A stretch of 64,000 nt of DNA from Bryobacter aggregatus MPL3 (GTDB lineage Bacteria; Acidobacteriota; Terriglobia; Bryobacterales; Bryobacteraceae). The position numbers and the translations under genes are program-made. A model generated the notes under the pieces. That model was not told the DNA's origin, did not search any database, and worked only from the letters and a program-made list of their open reading frames with translations. Shown here piece by piece: positions 53,808-63,929 of the stretch. Location: NCBI RefSeq assembly GCF_000702445.1, contig NZ_JNIF01000003.1, positions 3,348,001-3,412,000 on the forward strand, written 5' to 3'. Positions within the stretch are counted from its first letter, which is position 1; each line of letters starts with the position of its first letter.

Positions 53808-53847
53808 AACGCGCCGGCTCTCACCCCGTGGCCGGCGCGTTTTCTAT
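53808..53847 (+). terminator. Strong intrinsic terminator after the Oar-like receptor
   Basis: Perfect 11-bp stem AACGCGCCGGC (53808-53818) and GCCGGCGCGTT (53831-53841), then TTCTATT. Confidence 0.9.
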
Positions 53848-53958
53848 TAGAACGGCTCCTGGGACATAAGGCGCGCGCACAGGGACTGGATTGACTGTGG
53901 TGTGCCGGGCGTCTATGATCTAGGTAGCGCGGGAGTCAGTTGGAGTAAGGGAAAAAGT

Positions 53959-55677
53959 ATGAAAGCAAAGCGCTTCGTTCAAGTTTTCGGCGGATCTGCA
54001 CTGGCTTTGTCGCTGGTTGCAGTGCCGGCGGATGCCCAAAAGGTAAAGAAAAAAGACGCCGAGCAGGGGGATCGTGAAACCATTGCGAAGCCTTTGTCCG
54101 ACAGAGAGAAGAAGCGCCGCGAAGACAAACTGCGCAAGGAACTCGAAACGCCATTCCGCAAATGGCTGAACGAGGATGTCTTCTACATCATTACCGACGA
54201 AGAGAAAACTTCGTTCAAGCGCCTGAACACTGACGAAGAACGCGAACAGTTCATCGAGCAGTTCTGGCTGCGCCGCGACCCCACTCCGGACACCCAGGAA
54301 AACGAATATAAGGAAGAGCATTATCGCCGCATCGCCTATGCGAACGAGCGTTATGCGAGCGGCATTCCCGGTTGGAAGAGCGACCGCGGCCGGATCTACA
54401 TCACCTTCGGACCGGCCGATGAAGTCGAAGACCACCCGAGTGGCGGTACCTACGAACGTCCGATTGAAGAAGGCGGCGGCACCACCTCCACCTATCCCTT
54501 CCAGAAGTGGCGCTACCGCTACATTGAAGGCATCGGCAATGACGTGATCATCGAATTCGTGGACACGACGATGACCGGTGAGTTCCGCATGACGATGGAC
54601 CCGTCGGAGAAGGACGCCCTCCTCTACGTCCCCAACGCCGGTCTGACCATGTACGAGCAGATGGGCATGTCGAGCAAGACAGACCGATTCTCGCGCACTG
54701 ACGGCACCCGCCTCGGCACCGGCACGCAAGCCCTGCCGCAGCGTATGAACCAGTTTGAGCGCCTGAACCAATTCGCGATGCTGCAGAAGCCGCCCAAGGT
54801 GAAGTTCAAGGACCTCGAGGCCAGCGTCAATTCGAAGGTCATCTTCAATGTGCTGCCCATCCAGGTGCGCACCGACTTTGTCCGCCTGACCAACTCCACC
54901 GTGATGACCTACATCACGATCCAGATGAACAAGGGCGACCTGCAGTTCAAGAGCACCGATAACATCTCAAAGGCGCTGGTCAACATCTATGCCCGCATCA
55001 CCTCGATGACGCGCCGCGTGGTCAACGTCTGGGAAACGCCGGTTGTGATCGAGACGCCGTCCGTGATGCTCGCCGAAGCCTCCAAGGGCAAGGCCATCTA
55101 TCAGAACGCCGTGCCGCTGCCCCCGGGCACCTACCGCGTCAATGTCGTTGCCAAGGACATCGTTGGCGGCAACATGAACAACTACGAAGTGGCGATTACA
55201 GTGCCGCGCTTTGAAGACGAGCGTCTCGGCGCCTCGAGCCTCATTCTTGCGGATACGATCGAGAAGGTTCCCACCAAGAGCATTGGTGCGGGCCAGTTCG
55301 TCATCGGCACCTCAAAGGTGCGCCCCCGCATGAACGATACCTTCGCTCAGAACGAAAAGATGGGCATCTACCAGGCGCTCTACAACTTCACGCCCGACGA
55401 GAAGACGCAGAAGCCCGCGGGCACCATCGCCTATGAGATCGCCAAGGTAGATGGCGGTGAAAAGGTGCTGGAGTTTACGGAATCAGTCTCCGACATCCCG
55501 AATGCTTCCGCCACGCAGATCACGATTGAGAAGCTGTTGCCGCTTCAGAATTTCGCTCCCGGAAAGTATACTCTCAAGCTGAAGGTGACCGACCAGAACA
55601 ATAGTCAGTCGCTTCTGCAAACCGCGAACTTTACCGTCGTGGCCGACACCAACACCAGAGCCAGCCTGAAGGAGTAG
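53959..55677 (+). CDS. Exported GWxTD-domain protein
   Basis: 572 aa from ATG 53959. Signal peptide around VFGGSALALSLVAVPADAQ. The domain, named after its motif, is at about 50-170: FRKWLNEDVFYIITDEEKTS, FIEQFWLRRDPTPDTQENEY, YANERYASGIPGWKSDRGRIYITFGPAD. The C-terminal part is beta-rich (about 290-560). The family is widespread in Acidobacteria and in Bacteroidetes-Chlorobi relatives, function unknown, presumably envelope. Followed 13 nt later by a receptor-like gene. Confidence 0.88.
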   Translation: MKAKRFVQVFGGSALALSLVAVPADAQKVKKKDAEQGDRETIAKPLSDREKKRREDKLRKELETPFRKWLNEDVFYIITDEEKTSFKRLNTDEEREQFIEQFWLRRDPTPDTQENEYKEEHYRRIAYANERYASGIPGWKSDRGRIYITFGPADEVEDHPSGGTYERPIEEGGGTTSTYPFQKWRYRYIEGIGNDVIIEFVDTTMTGEFRMTMDPSEKDALLYVPNAGLTMYEQMGMSSKTDRFSRTDGTRLGTGTQALPQRMNQFERLNQFAMLQKPPKVKFKDLEASVNSKVIFNVLPIQVRTDFVRLTNSTVMTYITIQMNKGDLQFKSTDNISKALVNIYARITSMTRRVVNVWETPVVIETPSVMLAEASKGKAIYQNAVPLPPGTYRVNVVAKDIVGGNMNNYEVAITVPRFEDERLGASSLILADTIEKVPTKSIGAGQFVIGTSKVRPRMNDTFAQNEKMGIYQALYNFTPDEKTQKPAGTIAYEIAKVDGGEKVLEFTESVSDIPNASATQITIEKLLPLQNFAPGKYTLKLKVTDQNNSQSLLQTANFTVVADTNTRASLKE

Positions 55678-55690
55678 CGACTGCTCAGCC

Positions 55691-57532
55691 ATGCGGCTTC
55701 GAAAGTCCCTTCGTAGCGCGACCGATGCACCCATCATTCTGTTGGGATTGCTGGCCTTGTGCGCTCCGATGGAGGCTGCTTCTGCCGCCCGATTTACAGG
55801 CAAGATCGCCGGGCTCGTCAAGAGTCCCGGCGGTGTTGTGCAAATGGGCGCAACCGTCCAGTTGCTCAATCGTTTTGAGAAGCCTGTGATGCGCGCGATC
55901 ACCGATGAGCATGGCGCCTTCCTCTTTGATCTGTTGAGTCCGGAAAGTTATACCGTTCGTGTGAGTCTGGCCAGTTTTGTGCCCGCGATGCGGACCAATA
56001 TCCAGATCGGCCCAGGCGCGGAACGTTTTCTTGCCATCCAACTCGCCAGCTTATTTAGCAGCATCGAAATTTTTTACGCCCCACCTCCTGGCAGCTTTCT
56101 CATGAGTGAGGACTGGCGCTCGGCCCTGCGTGGGTCGCTTGCGACCCGGCCCATTCTGCGCGCCTTGCCGAGTTGGGATCCCAATCCTCCGGGCCGCGGA
56201 CCACAGGCCGCAAAGATTTTCTCCGACATGCGTGGCATGGTGACCTTGTCGTCTGGCGATACAGCGACGAACTTCTCCTGGGGCACGCAGACGGATCTGG
56301 GCACCGCATTCGCTGTGGGAACTTCGGTGATGAAACGAAGCCAACTCCAGTTCTCCGGGAATCTCGGGTATGGCTTGGCCAGCGGCATTCCGGCGGCAGG
56401 GTTTCGCACCACCTACCAGCGAACAATCGATTCCGTCCCCGGTTTCGATGCCCCCAATCCCCAGTTGAGCTTGACCGTGCGCCAGCTCTTTTTCCCCATG
56501 CGGGCCGGGCAAAATGTGCCCGAGGCCAGCAGTGGAGCTCCGCTGCTGCGTACCATCAGCGCAACCTTCGCCGACCGCTGGCAGTTGAACGATCGTCTGC
56601 TTCTCGAATACGGCGCTTCCATGGATAGCGTGCAGTTTTTTGAGCGTCTGAACTACATCAGTCCTTTTGCTCGGGCCACTTGGGATGGGAAGTCGATTGG
56701 GAAGGTGCAAATGGCATTTTCCAGCGGGTTTCCGCCAGTGGATCTATTGATTCGCGGCCAGGGTGAAGATGCCGATATGCAAAGGCAGGTTTCTGGACTG
56801 GCGTTGTTCCCGAAAATTACCCGGGTCAACGGGACCACGCGGGCGCAGCGGGTTGAAAATTTCGAACTGGGCTATACAAAGAAACTGGGGAGCGGGGAAG
56901 TCTTTGCGGCCGGGTATCGCGAAGGCGTTTCAAACGCCGGGCTCGCGGTTGTCGGCGCGCCGATGAATCTCCTGGGCTCCGAACTGGTGCCCGATCTCGC
57001 CTCGAACGCCAGTATCTTCAATATCGGTGGCTATTACCGCAATGGTTATCTCGTGGGGTGGACGCAGTATCTTCCGGGAGATTGGCGTCTCTCCACCGGC
57101 TTTGGAACCGGCGGCGTGTTGCGGACAGACCAGCGTGCTCTCGAGCTGAGCGACAACACAAAAGCCGACGCCGATGCCATTCGCAAGGGCGTCTACCAGC
57201 AAGCGAAGAACTTCGCTTCCATCCGGCTGAGCGGCGTTTTGCCGCGAGTCGGGACACGGCTGTATAGCAGCTATCTCTGGACCGACTATCGCGCGCTGAC
57301 GCCTTTCCACACTTCGCTGACCAGCCAGGGACTGGCGGAAGCCGGCCTGAACATCGGCATCAAGCAACCGATCCCGGGTTTCCTCGGGCTCCCAGGACGT
57401 CTGGAGATCAACGCCGAAATGCGCAACATGCTCGCCCAGGGCTATGTGCCGGTCACCACTTCCACCGGGCAGACCATGTGGCTCATTCCGACGCCAAAGC
57501 AAGTGCGCGGCGGCCTCAGCTTTATTTTCTAG
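55691..57532 (+). CDS. Outer-membrane beta-barrel protein with N-terminal carboxypeptidase-regulatory domain
   Basis: 613 aa. Signal peptide ILLGLLALCAPMEAASA; regulatory-like domain at about 38-115 (GLVKSPGGVVQMGATVQLLN, LLSPESYTVRVSLASF); then alternating beta segments to the end (VRGGLSFIF). Shorter than the usual Oar-like receptors and without an obvious plug, so transport is uncertain. It lies 13 nt after the GWxTD gene, implying a joint role. Confidence 0.75.
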   Translation: MRLRKSLRSATDAPIILLGLLALCAPMEAASAARFTGKIAGLVKSPGGVVQMGATVQLLNRFEKPVMRAITDEHGAFLFDLLSPESYTVRVSLASFVPAMRTNIQIGPGAERFLAIQLASLFSSIEIFYAPPPGSFLMSEDWRSALRGSLATRPILRALPSWDPNPPGRGPQAAKIFSDMRGMVTLSSGDTATNFSWGTQTDLGTAFAVGTSVMKRSQLQFSGNLGYGLASGIPAAGFRTTYQRTIDSVPGFDAPNPQLSLTVRQLFFPMRAGQNVPEASSGAPLLRTISATFADRWQLNDRLLLEYGASMDSVQFFERLNYISPFARATWDGKSIGKVQMAFSSGFPPVDLLIRGQGEDADMQRQVSGLALFPKITRVNGTTRAQRVENFELGYTKKLGSGEVFAAGYREGVSNAGLAVVGAPMNLLGSELVPDLASNASIFNIGGYYRNGYLVGWTQYLPGDWRLSTGFGTGGVLRTDQRALELSDNTKADADAIRKGVYQQAKNFASIRLSGVLPRVGTRLYSSYLWTDYRALTPFHTSLTSQGLAEAGLNIGIKQPIPGFLGLPGRLEINAEMRNMLAQGYVPVTTSTGQTMWLIPTPKQVRGGLSFIF

Positions 57533-57986
57533 TCACAGCTTTGTTCATCAGCCGGCGCTGGTGGGTGCGGAATCCCAGCCGCTCATAGAGCGCTGCCGCT
57601 TGCGGATTTTCAACATCCACTTCAAGTAAGAGCGTGCCGATGCCGCGCTGGATGCATTGGATTTCTGCGTCGGCAATCGCCAGGCTCCCCCAGCCTTTCC
57701 CACGAAACTCCTCTTTAAGAAAGAGTTCGTCGAGCAACGCAAAGCGTCCTGCAAACTCCAGGCTGAATCCAAAAGTGAGCACGAAGTACCCGGCGCAAGT
57801 CGTTTCTGATTCGATCAGATAGATGGCTCCGGCGTCAGGCTGCGAATCCAGCAATTCGCGGATCGTATGGTGAGACTGTTGCGCATCGAACGGAATCCCC
57901 TCATGCGCATAGAATTCTTCCATCATTGCGAGGAGCCGCTGCAGGTCAGCGGCGGTAGTTGGAATCCGGAACTTCGGGGGCATCAC
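57522..57986 (-). CDS. GNAT-family N-acetyltransferase
   Basis: 154 aa. Core motif: ALLDELFLKEEFRGKGWGSLAIADAE, then LLLEVDVENPQAAALYERLGFRTHQR. The N-terminus RIPTTAADLQRLLAMMEEFYAHE is typical of the family. Substrate unknown. Its stop overlaps the convergent barrel gene by 11 nt and its start is 2 nt after the sensor kinase stop, so it belongs to that operon. Confidence 0.88.
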   Translation of the reverse strand: MMPPKFRIPTTAADLQRLLAMMEEFYAHEGIPFDAQQSHHTIRELLDSQPDAGAIYLIESETTCAGYFVLTFGFSLEFAGRFALLDELFLKEEFRGKGWGSLAIADAEIQCIQRGIGTLLLEVDVENPQAAALYERLGFRTHQRRLMNKAVTRK

Positions 57987-57988
57987 GT

Positions 57989-59293
57989 TCAGGCCACGAG
58001 TGGCAGCTCCATCCGCACGCGAAGCCCCGGCGCGGCGTTCTCGGCGAGGAGCTGGCCGTGATGCAGGGTGATGGCCCGGCGGGCAATGGCTAGCCCGAGG
58101 CCGATGCCTCCGGTGGCATTGTCGCGGCTGGCATCGACCCGGAAGAAGGGTTGGAAGATGCGCTCGAGCATCTCTTCGGGCACGCCAGGGCCAAAATCAC
58201 GCACGTCGATCTCGACAGACTTCTCGTGCTGTTCAAGATCGAGTTGGATGGTTGAGTTGGCGGGGGCGTAGCGGATGGCGTTGCGCAGAACATTTTCGAG
58301 CGCGCGGCGCAGGAGTTCCCGGTCTGCCATCAGGCGGAGCCCGGATCTACTGTGTAAGGCGATGGTGCAGTTCTTCGCTTCCGCTTCGATGCGGCAATCG
58401 TCGGCAATCTCGGTGGCGAGCGCGGAGAGATCGAGGGATTCGCGTGTCCGGGCGCCTGGGTCGCCTTCTGCCCGTGTGACTTCAACCAGATGTCCCACGA
58501 GAGTGGACAGGCGATCGATCTCGCGCTTCATGCGGGCGACGGCCACCTCCTGGTCCGGAGCGGTGCGGACGAGTTCAAGCGCGAACTGGAGCCGGGCCAG
58601 CGGGCTTCGCAACTCGTGGCTGACGTCTTCCAGCAACCGCCGCTCTGCGGTGAGGAGCGTTTCGATGCGGCCTGCCATTTCGTTGAAGCGATTGGCGAGT
58701 GCGCCGAACTCGTCGCCACGGCGAATGTCGACGCGAGCTGTCAGGTCTCCATGGCCAAAGCGCTCCACCGTTGTCGTTAACCGGCGAAGCGGGCTCGCGA
58801 GATAGCGGAAGAGCACATAGCTAAACAGCGCAATCGCGGCGAGAATAATGGCGAAGTATGGGAGCAGATTCGAGGAGTTCGACGGCAGATCCATGTGGGC
58901 GATGAACTTAAACTGCCCATCTGCCGAGGGCCGGACCACCACCAACCTCCCGCTTGGGCCAAAGAAAGGAAAGCGGGGGCCCTCTGCGGCGAGGGAGGTG
59001 AGCGAGGTGAGATCTTCGCCGGTCAGGAGATCGCGGCCGTTTCCATCGGTGAGGTAGTGATCGTTTGGAAAGTGCTCACGCAGCTCTCTCATGTAGGTGG
59101 AGAGGGCGGGGCGCCCCCCTTGTTCGAATGCCTTGCGGGCCATGCCGAGTTGCCAACCGAGAGTACGGCTGTAGGGATCGCCGCGGCGGCCGACGTTGCG
59201 ATTCAGCATGGAGGCGACAAAGAAAAAGGCGAAGATGCAGAAGACTAGCGTCGCCAGAGACCAGAGGCTGAGCTTGAAATAGAGACTTCTCAT
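57989..59293 (-). CDS. Sensor histidine kinase (CpxA/EnvZ type)
   Basis: 434 aa. Transmembrane helices at about 8-30 and 147-167 flank a periplasmic sensor of about 115 residues; HAMP (LRRLTTTVERFGHGDLTARVD) follows, then H-box DVSHELRSPLARLQFALELV, N-box ENVLRNAIRYAP, DFGPGVPEEM and GGIGLGLAIARRAI. Complete kinase. Start overlaps the regulator stop by 4 nt (ATGA). Confidence 0.93.
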   Translation of the reverse strand: MRSLYFKLSLWSLATLVFCIFAFFFVASMLNRNVGRRGDPYSRTLGWQLGMARKAFEQGGRPALSTYMRELREHFPNDHYLTDGNGRDLLTGEDLTSLTSLAAEGPRFPFFGPSGRLVVVRPSADGQFKFIAHMDLPSNSSNLLPYFAIILAAIALFSYVLFRYLASPLRRLTTTVERFGHGDLTARVDIRRGDEFGALANRFNEMAGRIETLLTAERRLLEDVSHELRSPLARLQFALELVRTAPDQEVAVARMKREIDRLSTLVGHLVEVTRAEGDPGARTRESLDLSALATEIADDCRIEAEAKNCTIALHSRSGLRLMADRELLRRALENVLRNAIRYAPANSTIQLDLEQHEKSVEIDVRDFGPGVPEEMLERIFQPFFRVDASRDNATGGIGLGLAIARRAITLHHGQLLAENAAPGLRVRMELPLVA

Positions 59294-59979
59294 TGCTGGG
59301 GTCCGGAAGGAGGCGAGAACATGTAGCCGATGCCGCGAACGGTGTGGATACGCACTTGTCCATCGCCTTCGATCTTCTTGCGCAACTGGCTGATGTGGAC
59401 ATCGAGCCAGCGTTCAAACGGGGTGGCTTCACGCTGGTGGAGAATGCTGGTGAGTTCGTCGCGTGAGACGGCCCGGCCGGAGTGGCGCATCAGGTACTCG
59501 ACGATCTCAAACTGGAGGTTGGTGAGGCCGCAGGGCTTTTCGTTGAGCCAGGCCTCGCGCTGGCTCGGGTCAATGCGGAGCGCACCCGCGGCGAGGACCT
59601 CAGACTTCTGGATCACATTGCTGTTGGTGCGGCGGAGCACGGCGCGGATGCGAGCCAGTAATTCGTCGGGTGCGAAGGGCTTTGCCAGATAGTCGTCGGC
59701 GCCAAGATCCAGGCCGCTGATGCGGTCCTGCTGGGAGCCGCGGGCGGTGAGCATGATGACAGGGACACTCGACCTGCGGCGGAGCTGCCGGAGCAGCTCG
59801 AGCCCATCAATGCCGGGGAGCATGCCGTCGAGGAGTATCAGGTCGAAGCCCGGCAGGAGCGCTTTCGCCAGCCCCTGAGTGCCGTCATGGATCGGTTCGA
59901 CCGAAATATCTTGCTGCCCAAGGTATTCGCCGATCAGTTGGCTTAACTCAACGTCATCGTCGATTAACAGCAGTTGCAT
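59290..59979 (-). CDS. OmpR/CpxR-type response regulator
   Basis: 229 aa from ATG 59979 (MQLLLIDDDVELSQLIGEYL); ATG 59997 would add six residues. Receiver: DDD, phospho-acceptor in DLILLDGMLPGIDG, Lys in DYLAKPFAPDELLARI. Winged-helix DNA-binding domain: LTNLQFEIVEYLMRHSGRAVSRDELT, RWLDVHISQLRKKIEGDGQVRIHTVRGIGYMF. Partner of the overlapping kinase; envelope-stress control is the usual role of the CpxR-like type. Confidence 0.93.
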   Translation of the reverse strand: MQLLLIDDDVELSQLIGEYLGQQDISVEPIHDGTQGLAKALLPGFDLILLDGMLPGIDGLELLRQLRRRSSVPVIMLTARGSQQDRISGLDLGADDYLAKPFAPDELLARIRAVLRRTNSNVIQKSEVLAAGALRIDPSQREAWLNEKPCGLTNLQFEIVEYLMRHSGRAVSRDELTSILHQREATPFERWLDVHISQLRKKIEGDGQVRIHTVRGIGYMFSPPSGPQQ

Positions 59980-60168
59980 GATAAGGTTCTCTTTCATGAT
60001 ATTCTCCGGCTCCGCAGTCTGCACAGCGCTTCCCCATGCGGCCACGCGGGACGGCGGCTGGAGGATATTTTTCGAACAAACTAAGTCTCTCCTTGGCGGA
60101 AAGTAATGGTTGGGCTAGGAATGGTCACCCTGGCGTTGCGTTTCTAGCTCATGTTATGCTTCGGCCAA

Positions 60169-60726
60169 ATGAATCTACTCGATCTCATCAACAACGCCAA
60201 CGGCGGGCAAAGCGTTCAGGCACTCGCAGAGCGATTCGGGATTTCCGGGGACCAGGCACAGGGAGTGCTGAGTCAACTGGTGCCCGCTCTCGCGCACGGA
60301 GTGAATAACAATGTGTCGCAAGAGGGTGGGCTGCAAAGCTTGCTCGGCGCCTTAGCCGGCGGGAATCATGCACAGTATGTTGATGACCCGAATGCGATTG
60401 CGCAGCCCGAGGCTGTAGACGAGGGGAATGGGATTCTCAGCCATGTTTTAGGAAGTAAAGACGCAAGTACCGCACTTGCACAGCATGTGGCGGGGAATAC
60501 GGGCGTCAGCGATTCGGTGATCAAGCAGATGTTGCCGCTGGTGGCCTCCATGGCAATGGGTGTGATGGCAAAACGAATGATGAGCGGAGGGGCGAGCAGT
60601 GGAACGGACGGCCAGGCTGCGGCGGCCACTCCGGAAAGCGGGCTTGCGGGGATGCTCAATTTCAATCAAGGTGGCGGTGCGGTGAGCGAGGTCATCGGCT
60701 TGGTGGGCAAGTTCTTCTCTCACTGA
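60169..60726 (+). CDS. DUF937-family protein
   Basis: 185 aa from ATG 60169 (MNLLDLINNANGGQSVQALA). DUF937 features: LAERFGISGDQAQGVLSQLVPALAHGV, GILSHVLGSKDASTALAQHVA, GVSDSVIKQMLPLVASMAMGVMAK. Related to E. coli YidB; function unknown. Divergent from the CpxR-like operon and convergent with the hydroxylase gene. Confidence 0.88.
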   Translation: MNLLDLINNANGGQSVQALAERFGISGDQAQGVLSQLVPALAHGVNNNVSQEGGLQSLLGALAGGNHAQYVDDPNAIAQPEAVDEGNGILSHVLGSKDASTALAQHVAGNTGVSDSVIKQMLPLVASMAMGVMAKRMMSGGASSGTDGQAAAATPESGLAGMLNFNQGGGAVSEVIGLVGKFFSH

Positions 60727-60747
60727 AGCAGGAGCACGAAAATCATC

Positions 60748-60797
60748 CGGCGGCTTCGTACTGCTCTCAACCCCTTGAGACAGATCGAAAGCCGCCG
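60748..60797. terminator. Bidirectional hairpin between convergent genes
   Basis: CGGCGGCTT (60748-60756) pairs with AAGCCGCCG (60789-60797); an inner hairpin TCTCAA-CCCC-TTGAGA (60765-60780) stacks within it. Only short T-runs follow, so it may be a weak terminator for the DUF937 gene (plus) and the hydroxylase gene (minus). Confidence 0.6.
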
Positions 60798-60816
60798 TTT
60801 CCGTTTGGAGCGGCCG

Positions 60817-61497
60817 TTAAACGTCAGCCCACATGCGGATGAGGTTGTGATACACGCCTGTGAGTTGGACCGCCGAAGGGTGATCGGGGGCCTCTCCAGC
60901 CAGGCGTTGGATCGCGACATCAAGATCAAAGAGCAAGGCCCGGCGCGCATCGTCGCGCACCATGCTTTGGATCCAGAAGAAGGATGAGATGCGCGCGCCG
61001 CGGGTTACCGGCAATACGTGGTGCAGGCTGGTGGCGGGGTAGAGAATCATATCGCCTGCAGGCAGCTTCACGGACTGGGTGCCATAGGTGTCTTCAATGA
61101 TGAGTTCGCCGCCCTCATAGTCGCTCGGCTCGGTGAGGAAGAGTGTTGCTGAGAGGTCGGTACGCAGGCGATGAGGCGTGCCCTTCACCTGACGGATCGC
61201 ATTGTCCACATGCGTGCCAAAAGAATGCCCGCCCTCATAGCGATTGAAGAGGGGCGGGAAGACTTTTAGCGGCAACGCCGCTCCCATGAACAGGGGATGG
61301 CGCTCCAGCCGCTGCACAATCTGATCGCTCAACTCCATGGCAAGAGGATGATCCTCTGCCAGTTGGAGATTGTGCTTCGTGCGGCTGGATTGGTAGCCGG
61401 CGGTCACCCGGCCATCAACCCAATCGGCTGCCACCAGAGCTCTTCGATATTGTGCCGCCTCTTCAGGGGTGAGGACAGCTTGGATGTGCATCAACAT
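60817..61497 (-). CDS. PKHD-type Fe(II)/2-oxoglutarate hydroxylase (PiuC/YbiX-like)
   Basis: 226 aa. Fold and metal site of the PiuC family: [19 protein letters not shown] (His, Asp), [40 protein letters not shown] (His and the oxoglutarate-binding Arg). These genes nearly always neighbour a TonB siderophore receptor, as here (17-bp gap). The probable role is in modifying or processing siderophores or their iron. Cytosolic. Confidence 0.93.
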   Translation of the reverse strand: MLMHIQAVLTPEEAAQYRRALVAADWVDGRVTAGYQSSRTKHNLQLAEDHPLAMELSDQIVQRLERHPLFMGAALPLKVFPPLFNRYEGGHSFGTHVDNAIRQVKGTPHRLRTDLSATLFLTEPSDYEGGELIIEDTYGTQSVKLPAGDMILYPATSLHHVLPVTRGARISSFFWIQSMVRDDARRALLFDLDVAIQRLAGEAPDHPSAVQLTGVYHNLIRMWADV

Positions 61498-61514
61498 GAA
61501 TGTGTTTGTGAGTC

Positions 61515-63929
61515 CTAGAAGTGGAAGTTCGTGGTGAACTGGACAAAGCGGGAAGCTCCCGGAATCAGGTGGCCGCCCCCTAAGCGCTCAAAGTAGTAAG
61601 CGTTGTTCAGATTACTCAGATTCAGACGCAGATCGAGGAAGTTGTTGACACGGTAAGAGCCCATGGCGTCTACGGTGGCATAGGAGTCAACCACGCGGGT
61701 GTTGGTGTTATTGCCAAAGCGGCGTCCCATGAATCGAGGGCCAACGCCAACCGTAAAGCGCTGTGCCGTGTAAGTCGCCCAGACACTGACCGAATTGCGG
61801 GGCGTGTTCTGGAAGAAGCGGCCCACCTCGGCCGGTGTGTTTGAGGAACTGATGCGTGCGTCGATGAGGGAGTAGGAGGCGAGCACTCGCAACGATCGGG
61901 TGATCCCGCCGGAAGCGGACAATTCCAGACCTTGCGAGGTTTGACGGCCGGCCAGCACCTGTGGCGGATCGGTCGGAAGCAGACCCGGCGTGCGGGCATT
62001 GTCTTTCTTCACCTGGAAGAGCGCGCCAGAGAGCAGCAGGCGTGCTCCCGCAACCTCCCATTTGGAACCCACTTCTGTGGTGTACGTTTTCTCCGGAGGA
62101 ATCGCGGTATTGGCGGTGTTGTAGGAAAGGCCTTCGAGCGACGGGCTGACAGAGCTTCCGTAAGAGCCATAGATACTGCTGGCCTGTGTTGGCTTGTAGA
62201 TTAGCGCTCCGCGCAGGCTGGCAAAGTTAACTTCCTGGGCCACCGGGGCCGGTGTGGTGCTGACTCCCTTCGCGTTGAAGTGCTCAAAGCGAACGCCGCC
62301 ATTGGCTTCCAGGTGATTGCCGAATTTCGCGGTATCAAAGAACCAGGCAGATTGCGTATTGCCGGTGATGATGCCGACATAAGGGCTGGTGACGATGTCG
62401 CCGGTGTAGACGTCATTCGGATTCGGATCAAAGAGCGTCGTGGTTGCGTTTGCCGCGGTGCGATTGATGCGGCGGTTTCGTTCCCCGGTGAAGGCGGCGC
62501 CTGTCACGATGGAGTGCCGGATGCCGAAGGTCTTCGCCTCCGCTTTGAGGTCGGTCTGGCTATCGAGGATACGATCCTGTGCGACCCAGGAACGCATTTC
62601 CCGATTGATGACGGTGCTCTCGGTGCTGGCGAAGCGAGGAGGCGTGGCGTAGGAATTCCGGCCGGATTTGCCAAAGCGGAACTGGCTGCGCAACTGCATC
62701 GAATCCTTGAAGTCATGCTCGAACTTGAGGGTGCCGGTGTCCTGATTGAGCACTTCCCGGTCGCGATTGGCGAACCCGTAGAAGGTGTCACGGGCGACGG
62801 GCGCTGGCTTGTCCCGATAAGCAACCAGAACGTTGTTGGTCGCGGGAACCCAGGGGATCCCGTAATCGGAGATGTTGTCCTGCTTCAGCTTGTAATAGCC
62901 GACGGTGATGCGGGTGGGCGTGCCGAGTCCGAAGGCGAGCGAAGGCGCCAGCCCCCAGCGATCGTTCTTGACCACTTTCCGTCCAGGGACATTCGCATCA
63001 TGGATGAGCGCATTCATGCGGAAAGCCGTGCGCTCCCCCAGGCCCAGTCGCTTGAGCGGCGTATTGATGTCAATGTTGGCGCGGCGCATGTCCGCATTGC
63101 CGAGAGAGAAGGAGCCGCCGATCATCCGGCCCACATTCGGGGTCTTGCTGATGAGGTTGATCGCTCCACCCGCAGATCCGCGTCCTGTGATGGCGGAGGT
63201 GGGGCCCTTCGTGACTTCTACCTGCTCCAGATTGAAGGGGTCGCGGGATTGCGGACTCAGATCGCGAACGCCGTCGACAAAGATGTCATTGCGGGCGCTG
63301 TTCCCCCGCAGGGTCAGGTTGTCGCCCGCCGGGGCGCCGCCCTCTCCGGCGGTAATGGTCATGCCAGGGACATTGCGCAGGACTTCCGCCAGGCTTGTGG
63401 CGCCCTGCTGCTGGATGATTTCCTTCGGGATGACGGTAATGGTTTGCGGGATATCGCGGAGCGGCTCTGTATAGCGAGGCGAGAGCGGGGTAGGCTGATC
63501 CACGACATCGATCGAACTACGGACCTCTTCAAAGGTGAGCGTGGCCTTCTGCGCTGCCGTGATCCGGAAGTGGAGGCCGGTCCCCGTCAACAGTTCGGCG
63601 AGTGCCTGCCGCGCTGGCATCAGGCCGCTGACTCCCTTTGACTGCAAACCCTTCATGTTCTCGTCGGGAATTTCAACTTTCCATCCCGATGACTTTTCAA
63701 ATGCAGCGATTGCTTCGGCCAGTGACCCGCTGGCGACAGAAAAGCGAATCAGGGGGAGCGTTTGCTCAGAACGCTTCAGATCGGCAACAGGCGCCGGGCG
63801 CTGTTGAGCGGCTAGAGAGATCCCGCCCGTGATGGTATAAGAAGCAATAGTACTTGCCGCAATCCACTTGCGGGTGTTGTCGTTCTTGGATTTTTTGTGT
63901 TTTTTCTTGAGCCTGATCCGAACGCGCAT
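61515..63929 (-). CDS. TonB-dependent siderophore receptor with secretin/TonB N-terminal (STN) domain
   Basis: 804 aa. Basic N-terminus and hydrophobic stretch ([20 protein letters not shown]), then an STN domain at about 55-125 ([39 protein letters not shown]), a TonB box region, a plug ([40 protein letters not shown]) and a 22-strand-type barrel ending VQFTTNFHF. The STN domain suggests surface signalling as in FpvA/FecA, but no FecR/FecI pair lies within the window. Ferric-siderophore uptake, co-transcribed with the hydroxylase gene. Confidence 0.93.
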   Translation of the reverse strand: MRVRIRLKKKHKKSKNDNTRKWIAASTIASYTITGGISLAAQQRPAPVADLKRSEQTLPLIRFSVASGSLAEAIAAFEKSSGWKVEIPDENMKGLQSKGVSGLMPARQALAELLTGTGLHFRITAAQKATLTFEEVRSSIDVVDQPTPLSPRYTEPLRDIPQTITVIPKEIIQQQGATSLAEVLRNVPGMTITAGEGGAPAGDNLTLRGNSARNDIFVDGVRDLSPQSRDPFNLEQVEVTKGPTSAITGRGSAGGAINLISKTPNVGRMIGGSFSLGNADMRRANIDINTPLKRLGLGERTAFRMNALIHDANVPGRKVVKNDRWGLAPSLAFGLGTPTRITVGYYKLKQDNISDYGIPWVPATNNVLVAYRDKPAPVARDTFYGFANRDREVLNQDTGTLKFEHDFKDSMQLRSQFRFGKSGRNSYATPPRFASTESTVINREMRSWVAQDRILDSQTDLKAEAKTFGIRHSIVTGAAFTGERNRRINRTAANATTTLFDPNPNDVYTGDIVTSPYVGIITGNTQSAWFFDTAKFGNHLEANGGVRFEHFNAKGVSTTPAPVAQEVNFASLRGALIYKPTQASSIYGSYGSSVSPSLEGLSYNTANTAIPPEKTYTTEVGSKWEVAGARLLLSGALFQVKKDNARTPGLLPTDPPQVLAGRQTSQGLELSASGGITRSLRVLASYSLIDARISSSNTPAEVGRFFQNTPRNSVSVWATYTAQRFTVGVGPRFMGRRFGNNTNTRVVDSYATVDAMGSYRVNNFLDLRLNLSNLNNAYYFERLGGGHLIPGASRFVQFTTNFHF

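Noticed and set aside
62280-63641. 453-codon plus-strand frame
   Set aside because: Antisense to the TonB siderophore receptor; no recognisable motifs.
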